In this document: piece by piece, positions 24,684 to 35,933 of the stretch
Numbering within the stretch: the stretch's first letter is position 1
Layout: each line of letters begins with the position of its first letter
NCBI GenBank assembly: GCA_010015655.1
Contig: ML976673.1
Span: 810,615 to 874,614 of the forward strand
DNA: 64,000 bases
Origin: Bimuria novae-zelandiae CBS 107.79
Lineage: Eukaryota > Ascomycota > Dothideomycetes > Pleosporales > Didymosphaeriaceae
Reading direction: 5' to 3'
The notes under the pieces: model-generated
Database searches by the model: none
The model's input: only the letters and a program-made list of their open reading frames with translations
Told to the model about the DNA's origin: nothing
Made by a program: the position numbers and the translations under genes

Positions 24684-24891
24684 TGTCTGATTACATGGTC
24701 CCTTACATTCTGCAAGGTGGCTGGCGCACCTGTACTCTTGCATGAGATACATTCCTCCCTTGCATGAGATACATTCCACAACAAAGCAAGGGATGTCTTT
24801 ATGGTTATATAGATGCTACCTCCCACAGCAGGAGAACAACGATCAATCAATTATCCTTCTTTATCTCATAAAACTACCCTCCAATCTGACA
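24684..24891 (+). repeat. 3' LTR of copia element 1
   Basis: 208 bp, starting TGTCTGATTACATGG and ending ATCTGACA, followed directly by the target duplication AAGAC. Confidence 0.92.
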
Positions 24892-25894
24892 AAGACACAG
24901 TTACTTATTATTAACGGCCATAGTAGTTATACTTTAGACGAATTTATAACTATATATTACTTAAATAATATCTACTTACTTTTTTTCTTTACTTATACTT
25001 CACATCTACTCTAGCCTTTAGATTTAGGCTGTTTCTTAAGTCTAAAGGCGGCGTATTGGCGCTTTATTAGCAAATATATAGCTTAGACAGATAAAACAAA
25101 GCTTAGGAAGGCTAAGTTTCTTAAATTTTATATAAAAGTACGTAAAATCGGCCTTTAAGAGCAGTGCATCCGATCTAGGTAGAAGGTAATAGGCTTATAC
25201 CCTAAGAGCGTAAGGAAGCCCTTAGGTTCTCGCTAGGTAGTAGTGCGCGAACGGCCGTCAACACTACCCCTTCTACTATAGATATTAGGACGCTAAAACG
25301 CGGTAGCGATGTTGTAAAGCTATTTTTTAGAAAGAACTTCTTACTAACTACACGATAATACGTTCGGCTTACTACTATAGCGTTTAACTATACCTTAATA
25401 ATAGTTACTATGTAAGACTATGAGATTGCTTCTTTACGTAAGTAGGTAGAGTAAGCTAACCTGCTAAAATGCTATAAAGTTATAACTAATCTAAATAATT
25501 TCTTTGTAAGTCTTACAAAAGTTCTCTCTTAAACTAATTAAAAGCCTGCTTAACGTATTCGCAAGGTAAGAAGCGTAGAGTAAGGGGTTATTATTATAAA
25601 GAAAGAGAGTAGCTTTAAGAAGGAAGTAGAGTAATTATTAGTGCGATATTTAGCACGGAATTAATAACTAACACGACGGTATCTTAATCGTGATTTAAGT
25701 ATAGATAAAGAAAGCGATTAAAATCTTTTAAATACAATTTTTTTAATGCTTTTTTAAAATTATTTAATAAAGCTGTGAGCACATTCGCAACGTAGAGTGG
25801 TGGCAGCGGCGAAATTTGGCGGGGTGTCGGAAAATGGGGGGTGTCGGAAACTGGGGTGCCCGACTTACTGCATCAAATTACCCATGTGCACGTA

Positions 25895-26191
25895 CAAGGT
25901 GGACAGTACGACAACGCACTCCAAGCAGCTTCATATAGAGGCAACGAGCAGATGGTAAAGCTGCTGTTCGACATGGGCGCCGACGTCAACGCGCAGGGTG
26001 GAGAATACGGCAACGCACTCCAGGCAGCTTCAAGAGGAGGCCACGAGCACATAGTGAAGCTGCTGTTCGACAAGGGCGCCGACGTCAACGCGCAGGGTGG
26101 ACACTACGGCAGCGCACTCCAGGCAGCTTCATATAGAGGCTACGAGCACATAGTGAAGCTGCTGCTTGACAAGGGCGCCGACGTCAACGGT
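25895..26191 (+). repeat. Three tandem 99-bp ankyrin repeats
   Basis: Units at 25895-25993, 25994-26092 and 26093-26191 each encode a GG.Y..ALQAAS..G.E..VKLL.D.GADVN repeat. They are unusually alike at DNA level, differing at roughly one base in ten, which points to recent amplification or gene conversion. Confidence 0.9.
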
Positions 26192-26209
26192 GAGCGGGCC
26201 AGGGTTTAG

Positions 26210-26502
26210 GGCTGCGCATCCTCAAACCACCAGCGCGCAGAATATAATTCTTACTAGCATGAATATATACTGTATTAATTTGCCACAGAGAAGCTTTGAA
26301 CATGCTCTCGATTCAAACGGTGGTGAGATGGCTACTTCTAGAACTAGTTACGTATCCGTTGAAGATTCGCCACTTCAGCATCGTTAAACTGACGAACTCC
26401 TCCTATGACGCTAGCAGGGAGGACGGCCGACCCGCTCCGGTCACAGGGTTTGCGATTTTAGCAGGAGCCGATGAGGTAGGTCAATAAAAGCTAGAATTGC
26501 TC
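26210..26502. other. 3' flank of the HET-ankyrin locus
   Basis: About 290 bp between the last ankyrin repeat and the LINE insertion. It contains the right arm of the inverted repeat. No separate gene is supported. Confidence 0.4.
26405..26453 (-). repeat. Right arm of the 49-bp inverted repeat
   Basis: Reverse complement of 16929-16977 with a single mismatch. Confidence 0.85.
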
Positions 26503-26516
26503 TTTCCTAATGTCAA

Positions 26517-29500
26517 GTAGTAGTAGTAGTAGTATTGGTTTTACGTCCTATGTAACCTCCCAGGGGGTATGTAGACGTGCCCTGCACTTAGTAAGGGCCA
26601 CTCATGCTAGTGCTACCGCTGCTATAGGAGCGGCCTCTCTTGCTGCTGTCCCTCTCCAGATAAGGGCGACTCAGCTGTTTAATCTAGCCTTTATGTGACA
26701 ATAGTAGGAAAAGGGGTGGCCTTCTAGCTGCCCCTAGTCCTGTACAGAAGCATGATAAGACTTATTAGAGGTAAGGAAAGATATATACACGCATATAAGT
26801 ATATAAAAGAGAGAGCTAAGTCTTATATAGTAAATACCTTAGTAAGTTATAAGCAGGTAGCGTATCTACTTTGCCTAAAGTAAGGGTTTACGTCCGCTCG
26901 CCTATAACATAGTTAGCTAGTTACTTACTAATATATACTATTATTAATACTAAGTATAAGAAGGGTTGCGTATTCTTCTAGGCTTAGCGCCCTAAGGTAC
27001 TATATTTCTTCTTTAGTGTTTATTAGGGGATATATTAGGCGTTATAGCTAATAGTTAAAGCGTCGCACTATTCGTGGGTAGTGTATAATATAGTCTAGGG
27101 CCAGGTCTGCTCTATAGGTGTACGTAAGGGTCTCCTTATTATGCTTAAACTTCCTATAGTACCAGGCGTAGTTGCCGTGTCTTGTCCTCATGGATAGAAG
27201 CTTGGCCAGGGCGGGGCGTGTGAGCTCCAGCTCTGGCGGTTGTCTGGAGGGGGTGTATGCTAGGCCCTACTAGTTATACCATGTAGAGAGATTTGGTGTG
27301 CGTGTGCGCTACTACTCTTATTATATAACACGTACGTATACGCGCGCATTAGATTATAGACCTAATATTATAGGGTTAGCTACCTTCCCTATAAGTAGAC
27401 GTAGGTCCTTAGCTACCTTATCTACTAGCTAATTAGCTAGCTTATTGCCTTTAATGCCTATGTAGCCTAGTAACTATTAGATTTAAATATCCTAAGTGTC
27501 TATAGCTTCCTAGTAGCGTATAAAGGCCTACTAGGATAACGGCGCGGAGTCTCCCTTAATGCCCCAGATAACTAATGTGCTATCTACACATATCTAGATC
27601 TGGCTTAGGCGGTGCGCCTAAGTCTATAGCACGTGTTAAAGACCTCTCTAGGCCCCCACTGCTTCTGCGTCGAAGACGTAGGCCCGCGTGTTAAGGGAGC
27701 CTTTGCCTATGTACAGTAGACTCTGGCCCTGGTACACAGCGTATCTATAGGTTACGTGGCGCTCGCCGTTTTCTGTGCGCTGTTCCGAGCCGTCTGAGAA
27801 CACTATAATTGTCTTGGTAGGCAGGCTTGTCTACTATTATTTAAATTCTTTAGTAGCGAGCTTTTTAGGCTTATTATTTATAGGGTCTATTCGGCACTAG
27901 TTAGAATAGTATAGTTATAGTAGTATAGGGCGGGGTACTAGTGCGAATAGCTATACAAGTAGTTAAACTTTTATGTGTAGGCACTATAGGCGTCTAGCGC
28001 CTCTTCCTTTATATATTATAGTTAGTCGCGTGCGCGCTATAAGCGGGTAATTTTTATTAACGTAGTGTAAGCGCATAGCAAACCTCGCCTTATACTTTTT
28101 AAGCGCCGTAGCTACTAAGGGAATGCCTACGTCTCTATACAGCGTGGCAGTAGGCGTGGTACGATAGGCAGGGACGACGCCTCTAATCGCTATTGTAAGG
28201 GCCTTTTCTAGGGCGGCGATATGCCACCTAAGTCGTGTACTAACCTTTTGGTTCTATATAGCTCTTATAATCTTAGGGGGCTTCGTGCGCCCTCCATACC
28301 AGGTCTTATTTTTATATAGTAGGCGTAGTAGTACGCATGAGATTACTGCTTTACGCAGTAAGCTAGCTAGTGGGCTATGCTAGATCCTAGTAAGGCTATA
28401 GATGTGCTATGCAACTACGCGTCCTTTAGCTACGCAGGTAATAATATATATTTTAAAATTAAGCTTTTTATTAAAGTAAACACCTAGCTAGCGTAGCGCC
28501 TTATCTAGTAGTATAGGTTAGAGGATAAGCTAATTGTTAATCTAAATAGGTAGCGAATAGTTACTTTTCTACTTAGTTAGGTGTATTATTTTAAGTTTCT
28601 CTAGGGTAAATGCCACGTAATTAGCGTCTCCTTAGGAATTTATAGCGCCTATATCTTCTGCCAGCATTTCCACGTTCTAGTCTAGGGAGTAGAATTGCCT
28701 ATAGAGGCAGATATTGTCTGCGTACCTAAAGCGCCTAGTAGGGTCTTGCTAAAGTAGCTCTGCCAGATAAAGTGTGTATAGCACTAGTAATAGTGGTGAG
28801 CCCTGCGGCGTCCCGCACTATACTAGGTAGGGCGCTATAGTGGCTTCTCCTAATTACACTTAGACGCGATAGTCCTAGAGGAAGTTTTTTATAATTAGGA
28901 GGGCGCTATTATGCTATCCTTAGGCCTTTATCCTATATAGAAGTTAATTTTTAAGAAGTGCGTTAAAGGCGCCTTAGACATTTATAGTAACTATAGTAAC
29001 GTGCTGGCTGTTAGAGAAGGCGTCCTCTACGTTATGTGTAAAGGTGGCTACTAGGTCTATGGCTAATTTCTTGGGGAGAGCCCCCCCGTGTTAGGGGCTT
29101 AGTATGCCGTGTGCTATAGCAGTGCTGGCAAATCTCCTTGCTAAGATTCTCTCTAGACCCTTACTAAGGCAGGATAGCAGGGCGATAGGTCTCTATAATT
29201 TAAGGGAGGATTTATCCTTTTTGCCTATCTTAGGTATTATAACGACCTCTGCGACCCTCTACGCGTGGGGGAAGTAGCTAAGGGCCAGATAGCGCTAGTA
29301 TAGGCTGGTAAGATACGTCTAGATATAGTGCTAGCATGCGATAAGCATATAAATAGTAATTCTATTCGTGCTAAGTAAAGTGCTTAAGACTCCTATTATA
29401 TTACGCTTAACCTCTTTAGGGGAAAGGTATAGGTCCTAGGAAAGGGCGTAATAGCCCTATAATCTTTAGATATTAGGTTCTAGAGCCTCTAGTAGGTTAT

Positions 29501-32500
29501 TACTATTATTAAAATAGTAGAGTATTGCTTGTCTAAGCGTCTCTACTTTCTCCTACGGGTTAGTAATATAGCGTCCCTCGTAGGCCAGTGGCGGGTCTAG
29601 TCTTATTAGCTCTAGCTTGTGCTAGCCTATAATTTAAAAGAGGTTAGAGTCCTCCTTTACGCTATTAATAGTATGTTGCTAGTATTATTTCTTAGCCTTT
29701 CTTACTATAGTTAGAAAGCTGCGAGTCTCTGGGGTCTAGGTGCCTATGTGGCCCTGTCTAGACTTAAGGTGCAGGCGCCTAGCGTCAGCGCACTTATCTA
29801 TCTACTAAGGTGCTACCTTTCTACTATCCCTCTTTAGGCAGCCAGTTTTGCGTAGGGTATCTTAGAGTAATAAGGTTAGCGCTATAGCGCACTCTTCTAC
29901 CTAGCGTAGGTTAGAGGCTACTACTATCGAGGGTAGCTATAGCATACCTATTACAACTAGTTAGGTAAAGGGAAGAAGCTTCTTTCTAGGAAGCCTAAGG
30001 TAATATTATTCGCGGCTTAGTGTGCCTCTACTTAGTAGTATTATAACTAGGGTAGCGTAATTAGAGCTATAGTGCAGGTCGTTACGCACCTCTATCTTAG
30101 CAAAGGTAATATTAGAGAAGCTAAGGTCTAAGACGTGGCCAGCTCTATAGGTAGCTCTGCCAGGTTCTCTAATATAGTCTATGCCGCTAACTATAGCCTA
30201 GCGCGCAAGCTCGGCGCCGCCTTATAAGGTAGTAATACTAGGCTTAAATATATCGTACTTAGTGTTAAAGTCTCCCCCTACTAGGCATCTTGCTAGGGGG
30301 GTAAGGCCTGTAATATACTCTAGGACTAGTGTGGTCTAAGGCTGCCTATAGATGTTAAGGATAGAGACCCCGTTAACCTAAATCTATTGTCTGTCCCTGT
30401 CCTGTAAGGGCGCTATAGTCGTGATATAGAGCTATACGCCTTTTAGCGTGTAAATAAAAACTCTAGGTCTCTATGTCTCCCTATGCTAAGGGTCGTCCTA
30501 GCTATTAATAAGTAGGTATAGCTAGTAGCTTAGGTGGTTTAAGGTGCGGGTGCCAGGCTACGTGGCCGGCTCTTATATATATACTACGTTAATACCTTCT
30601 TAAAAAGCGAGTTTTAGGGCCGTAATATGGCTAGGCGAGCTTCGCCCTATATTTATCTAGCTAACCTATATATTACGCTCCTTAAGGGAAGTCCTTTGTC
30701 TTTATAAAGGTGTACTTAATATAAGAGATTATTCTTGTCGCTTATACTTATGTCTCTCTCTAATAAAGATAAAGCTATATAATCTTAAGGTAGCGCAACG
30801 CTGCGCGCTAATATTACTACTAGATTTAGGTTCCTAGGGATATAAGTAGAGCGTTATAGGCGGGTAGAAGGTCTTATTAACGCCTCTATTCCTAGGTTAC
30901 GTTCCTTATTAGCGTTTACTAGCGTTGTTGCTGCGCCTGCTAAATATAAGCTAGAGGCAGCGAGGGCACTGTATAGGCTATTACGGAGCTCCAGTAAGCT
31001 GTCCTGGGCTGCCGCGGTTGCTACCTCTATTTTAGTACCTAGGGACGGGTGGTTAGCGTGCTTATAGGCCTAGCGACTAGCGTAGCGGTATGTGCCTATT
31101 TCCCTCCTCGTTAGCCTAATAACCTGCTTATTAACTTAGCAAGGCGCTGCTAGGCAGTTAATATATCTTACCTAATATAGGCTAAGATAATTAGCGTACT
31201 GCACTAGATAGGTGCATCCTAAGCCTAGGGGGCCTGTGTAGTCCTCTTATTTCTTACTATAATTATTATAGCGGGGAAGGCGCACGCATTTTAGTGGGTT
31301 ATAGTAGCCCTAGTAGCCTAGGTCGTGTTGTTATATAGCTAGGGTCTTAGTAATCTCTCTTAAGGCGCTACTACTACCTAGAAGCCTAAATTATTGCACT
31401 TTCTTTATAAAGGAGATAATCTAGGTAATAGTTCCGTCTTTATTAGCGCCATGCCTTGACTATCTATAGTTAGCAGGTAGTAAGCCTGTCTATATGGCTA
31501 CCTTATCCTCTATTATATCGTGTGTGACTGGCACCTTTAGGCCTAGCAAGGATTAGTACGCGCTAGGGACGTTAGGTATAGTATAGTTAAACTATTTCTA
31601 TAGTAGCTTAGCTATGCTACCTCTTATAGCGCTTATTATTAAATCTTTCTTTCCTTATTCTATAAGGCTGTCTCTTGTCTTGTTATTAGCGGGGGTAACG
31701 GCCTATCCTGTTTTAGTCTTTAAGGCGCTAGGTATGGCGCTAAGGTTAAGGCCTAGCGTATCGCAAATAGCCTTTCTAATTATATATAGTAAGCTCTGTA
31801 AGAGCCGCTCTAGCGTAGGCATGGTAATAAGGATCCTAGGGTCCTTAGTGTTGCTTTAACTACAGTAAGTGTGTCTATTAGTAGTAGCCTTAATACTACT
31901 TTAGTTACTACTAGAGGTAGTGTATCTTGTGCTTAAGGGGTTTGCGCTAGTAGCTACGTTTGCCTATATTCTTAGCCCCGTAGCCCTACTATAATTATAG
32001 TTACTATTACTAGCACTAGTACTAGCGTTAGTGTTAATACTCTTAGTATAGTCTATACGCAAGAGGCTTAGCGCTAAGGTAGAGTTTTTTAGGGCCTATA
32101 TAACGCGCTAGTAGAGGGCGTTAGCGACTACCTACTCTTTAGGGAGCTTATAAGCATTAAGGCAGCTATCTATAGCCTATGCTAGAGTGTAGATTATGGC
32201 CTCCTAGGTGGCGACAGCTTGTTTGGCGGCCGTAATGTGGGTTGTTAGGGCTTTAGTTACTATAGTAGTAGCTAGCGCGTTTCTAGTCTGCACTCCTCTA
32301 CTTAAGTTAAAACGTAGTATTACTACTATATACTGCTGTAGCTATCTCCTTAAGGGGTGGCTTATATTAAGGTGCCTCGCTAACTCTAGGTCGGCGGGGC
32401 GGGTTACTATAAAGGCTTTTAGGGGGAGTCTCGCAGGCGTCTCTATGCTATTATTTACTAGCTATAGGCACTACAGGGGCAGAGGATGGCGTAGAGATAG

Positions 32501-32585
32501 GTTTTAAGTAATTTTAAGATTAAATCTAATAAAAAATATACAGATTTCAACAGGTTCTCAAAATTCAGAAGTTGGTGAAGGGGTG
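26517..32585 (-). mobile_element. RIPed non-LTR retrotransposon (LINE, Tad-like), minus orientation
   Basis: The 6069-bp element lies between a 14-bp target duplication TTTCCTAATGTCAA (26503-26516 and 32586-32599). Its 3' end (left) finishes in a short triplet tail, read as GTAGTAGTAGTAGTAGTA on the plus strand, instead of poly(A). On the minus strand, from 5' to 3': a Cys/His-rich ORF1 relic around 31250-31400, endonuclease-like relics around 30300-30700, reverse transcriptase with GTPQGSP near 28801-28830 and YADN near 28712-28723, and an RNase H relic near 27421-27475 (GYIGIKGNK). Stops are everywhere and CA dinucleotides are scarce, as after heavy RIP. The Tad/I-clade label rests on the domain set. 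Confidence 0.88.
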
Positions 32586-32599
32586 TTTCCTAATGTCAA

Positions 32600-33775
32600 C
32601 AACCACCCAACCAACACTCAGCAACTTTAACCCATAAATTCCTAGCCGTGTGCAGGATTTTCAATTCTATTTTTAAGTTTTCATGCTTATGTAGCTATGC
32701 ATGAGAGTTAGATGACCTCCGTGGCTGCGTATCCTTAATTCGGAAACGAAAATAGTATTGTATTGTACCTAGGAGTTCTCATGTGAGTATGTCAGTTTCG
32801 TCAATGAACTTATGTCCTAATTGGTCTTTGTGCTGGATTAGCATGTAGGCTACCCTTGCACCATTTGGACTTCCTAGGAGAAGCTTGCCCTCAGTATCCT
32901 CTGTTGAAACTGTCAGCATTTCAACTCCAGATTCCACGTGACCTCGCTTCCTCCGCTGGATCTCATCAATCAGATTGACCGTCTCAGGATTCACGACGTC
33001 ATGGCGCAATACATACTGCATCGCAGCAGCCAGTAGTTCAGTACTCTCTTCGTACCATAAACGTTCTCGTTCCCATTGAGTGAAAGCAACGTCGGACTAT
33101 TACGAAAGAAGGGGAAGAGGTTCATCCTTTCACAATACGTGCCTTGGAGAGAAATTGTATTTCGCGATTATGATCCCCTCGGCAACATTTAAGGCGTTAA
33201 TCCAACGACATAACGGGTCCTTCAGGAGGCTCCAACGACTGATGGAGAATGAAGCCGGCACCTTCCTCAATTTGCTCGAGTAGATTAGGAAAAATGGTGC
33301 TTAGCCCAGGTCTATACCCTAAAACAGCGTGGTTATCCCAAGTCGAATAGTCTTTGGAAGGGTCGAAGCATCCTGCCACAGCCAGATCAGCTTGCGCTGC
33401 AGTACCTGGCGGAGTGAAGAGTTGGCCTGCAATCTCGTTATTGCCTTGGATCATCCGATACAATAGCTGTCCTTTGGGGCCGCACTCTTCGATTGTTGCC
33501 AATCTGAAAGCTCTCAACAATAGGTCCTCTTCCGACTCTTCCAAGGGAACATCTGATTTCCCTTTGGGCACTGGTGCCCTGTGACCTTCTCCAGAACAAC
33601 TCCCTTCGGCAATTGGTTCGATAATTCTCTCCGGTGCGTCGGTCTCTGAAGGCGTCCAATTTTTTTCGGCAGAATTCTCGATGTGAATGATTTCCTGCAT
33701 ATTATTGGATAATTCTGTCGGATCCTATGGCAATGCTCGCATGCGATTTGTGCTAGAGTTGTGGTAGTAACATTA
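32600..33775 (-). pseudogene. Decayed host gene of unknown function (3' part)
   Basis: Protein-like sequence on the minus strand in several frames. An ATG at 33700 opens a 167-codon frame (ESEEDLLLRAFRLATIEECGPKGQLLYRMIQGNN... to 33197). A second frame overlapping its end reads DPLCRWINALNVAEGIIIAKYNF. A third runs from about 33100 (AFTQWERERLWYEESTELLAAAM) to the stop at 32779. Each transition needs a frame change without a convincing intron, so indel decay is more likely than splicing. Ordinary base composition shows that it is not a RIPed repeat. The upstream part appears cut by pogo element A at 33776. I do not recognise the family. Confidence 0.5.
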
Positions 33776-35931
33776 CTGTGCAGATCGCTGAAGCGAGCCG
33801 CTCGGTGATACGAGCCACCTGAACACCATATGCCCATCCACAACATGAGACTGCGCAACCACCCACAATAGCTATTATTATAAGATTTTGTGGTGGAGTA
33901 GTAAACAGAGCAATGCAATTAATTTGTACTATTTAGAAATTATACTAAAAGCTTAATAGTGCGGGTTTTAGTGTTCTTTATTAGAGGTGGTGTAGCAGGC
34001 ACCTTACTACTTCTACCACCTCTAGCAGGCTGCGCAACCCGCGCACGCTTTGCCTTTGGCTTGCCCTTTTGTGAAGCCTTTCTCTTGCCTCTTTGGGACA
34101 ACTGTAGAGCTTTCTGGGTGGCTGTAGCTTCCCTTTCCTCCTGCTTCTTGCGCTGAAGTTCAGTTCTCTCTGCAGCCTTCCTTTCCTTCTCCTTCTCCCT
34201 CGCCTCTTTGGCTGCTGTAGCTGCCACACGTCTCTCTTCTTTCTGCTTCTTTTTAAGCGAGGTAGCTTGCTCTCTTATGCGCTTATTATCTGCTTTTTTA
34301 AGGGTTTCTTCCTCTTCTTCTTGTAGTCTTACAGCCTTACGGTACTTGGCTTCTTTAAGCTTTTTAGGAGACTAGAGGATAGCACTACTATAGTATTCTT
34401 TACGCTGCTACAGGTTAAGGACTTTGCCCTTCTTTTTATGCTTTTACTTAAGCTTAAGCGCGTTTTAAAGCCCGTTGTTCTCCTCTCTTAAAAGCTTATT
34501 AGTAACCTAAAGGTAGTAAAAAAACTTAGAGATCTTCTGCGCTTTTCTCTACTCCTTATCCTTTATAACCTGCCTAATAACACGTCTAATCTTCCTCTAG
34601 TCTACTTTAATAAGTAAGGAGCTTTATGGTCCGTGCTTATTACCTTTTTCTAGTATTCTTAGTCTCTTTAAGCGGAATCTCTTAAGTACAGCTTCGCGAT
34701 CTATAGGGAAGATTCTAGTAGCTTTAAAGAACTTTAAAATAAGCTTCTTTGTTATAGTGCTAGTCTAGGCGGCCTAGAATAGTAAGAAGAAGTTACCTTT
34801 AGTAATAAAAATAAGGCCTTAAGTCTTAAAGATATAGGCAGAAAGCTCTTTTAAGTAACTAGTTATAAGAGGTAAGAAATAAACTATATTAAGAGGCTAA
34901 AGGCTATAAGTGCTATAAGGTAGATATATAGCTACTAGAATCCTCCTCTTTATATAGTAATCTAGAAAATCTTAAGTTACGTAAGAGCTATAGCTATCTA
35001 TAATAAGGAGTCTTTATTTTCTTTCTAGCCCTGCCTTTCTCTTTGTATAGTAATTAAAGACCTGTTTAAGCCACGCTAGTCTAATATTATTATTAATCTA
35101 TTTACTAGGTAAAGAGGTAATAAAGACGCTATCTATTCTTTTAATATCCTTTACTTAATTATTTTAGATAGTGTAGTTTTTTAATTAGTAAATAAGACCT
35201 AACAGAAGAGTGCTCTTATTAGTATAAACACTAGCTAGAATAGTTATCTATTTACGTAAGCTATTTTAAAGTAGTTAAGTAACTTCTCCTACCTTATATA
35301 CCTTTTTACTAAAGATCCTCTTTTACTTTTTTATTACTTTAATAGCAAAGCCCTTCTTATCTATATTATACGTGTGAGCTGGCTCCACCTTATACTAGGT
35401 AATCTTTCTATATAGAAGATTAAAATACTAATTATACTTAGCCTTTAAATTAGCGTGGTGGCGTACCGCGTCTATAGCCTTAGTCTATTTAGAGATAAGA
35501 TAGTCTTTATTTTATTTTATAAAGCGCGTAACCTAGCTATCTTTAACGTGCTCGTAAGCTATCTCTATTATAAATTTTCGCGTTATCTTTCTTATAGGTG
35601 GGAGAGCTTTCTCCGTAAGTCTATTAATATACTCCACAAGCTCGTGCTCTTGTTATGGGTGGAGCTTCTATTTATTAATTTTCTAGGCCTCTACTAGCTA
35701 CTATACACCCCGACATCTTCGCGACAGCGTAGTTCTATTTACACTATACTTAGCTACTAATTTTCTATAAGAAAGTTGTTCTCCTAGTTCTTATAATTTA
35801 AATTCTATAACCGCATTATCTATAACTATTATAGTAGTAGAGTTATCGCGTGTTGAAGTTCGTGTAAGTTACGTGTTGTGGTGTTCGGGTGGCTCGCATC
35901 ACCGAGTGGCTCGCTTCGGCGATCTGCACGG
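33776..35931 (-). mobile_element. RIPed Fot1/pogo element A
   Basis: The 2156-bp element has TA on both sides (33774-33775 and 35932-35933) and 53-bp inverted ends (33776-33828 and 35879-35931) that differ at five positions, all transitions. The transposase is on the minus strand. Its N-terminal pattern (GEQLSYRKLVAKYSVNRTTLSRR) lies near 35700-35830, with the expected start codon changed to ATA. Its Lys/Arg/Glu-rich C-terminus (KEAREKEKERKAAERTE, KRKASQKGKPKAKRARV) is open at 33940-34227. The middle is full of TAA/TAG. Confidence 0.9.
33940..34227 (-). pseudogene. C-terminal segment of the pogo element A transposase
   Basis: A 95-codon open frame: a charged coiled-coil-like stretch followed by a basic nuclear-localisation-like tail. 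The equivalent tail occurs in element B near 38250-38520, which identifies it as transposase and not a host gene. Confidence 0.75.
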
Positions 35932-35933
35932 TA

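Larger units (their letters stand above)
19595..24891 (+). mobile_element. Ty1/copia LTR retrotransposon 1, RIPed, nested in the pogo element
   Basis: The element is 5297 bp with 208-bp LTRs (19595-19802 and 24684-24891), TG...CA ends and a 5-bp target duplication AAGAC (19590-19594 and 24892-24896). The coding order is copia-type: a Gag-like frame from 19853 (MALSTLRDPTVILTDYTNYT), protease motif ILDSG at 21185-21199, integrase zinc site H...H...C..C around 21630-21750, reverse transcriptase YIDD at 23582-23593, RNase H from about 24060 to 24322. A purine-rich tract (AAGCTAAGGGGG) precedes the 3' LTR. Stops throughout make it dead. The first bases after the 5' LTR are ATTAAGAGTCTCACTGCC; I cannot assign the primer tRNA. 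Confidence 0.93.
18638..25865 (+). mobile_element. RIPed Fot1/pogo element (E), interrupted by a copia element
   Basis: Bounded by TA at 18636-18637 and 25866-25867, with imperfect inverted ends of about 45 bp beginning AGTCGGGCACCC. Within each end an AGTTTCCGACA-CCCC unit occurs twice. The body (18638-19594 plus 24897-25865, about 1.93 kb) holds decayed transposase sequence on the plus strand: near 19370-19460 a WTFIVEYISALGVALDP relic, and near 24897-25110 a LLIINGHSSYTLDEFI...TSHLL relic, the pogo/DDE_1 'DGH...HTSHLLQPLD' region. Many TAG/TAA codons and CA-to-TA changes indicate RIP. The copia element lies between these two halves. Confidence 0.9.
17153..26209 (+). pseudogene. HET-domain/ankyrin-repeat gene split by a transposon
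   Basis: The 5' piece is 17153-18637 and the 3' piece 25868-26209. The chosen ATG gives MGTPIPALETYQYTSL, a common start of this family. HET-domain signatures follow in order: YEALSYVWGS, LWIDAICINQ and WFTQVWILQEV, then RDKIYALLG. A first ankyrin-like unit lies before the break (AALQGCTHIVKHLLHL). A Fot1/pogo element sits at the TA at 18636-18637; removing it with one TA rejoins the frame, leading into three ankyrin repeats of 33 residues. HET proteins trigger incompatibility-associated cell death in fungi (family knowledge). A GTGAGC donor-like site after the last repeat leaves the true 3' end uncertain. Confidence 0.85.

Noticed and set aside
31614..32507. Plus-strand open frames of 81 and 99 codons
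   Set aside because: They lie within the RIPed LINE, antisense to its coding strand; chance frames in biased sequence.
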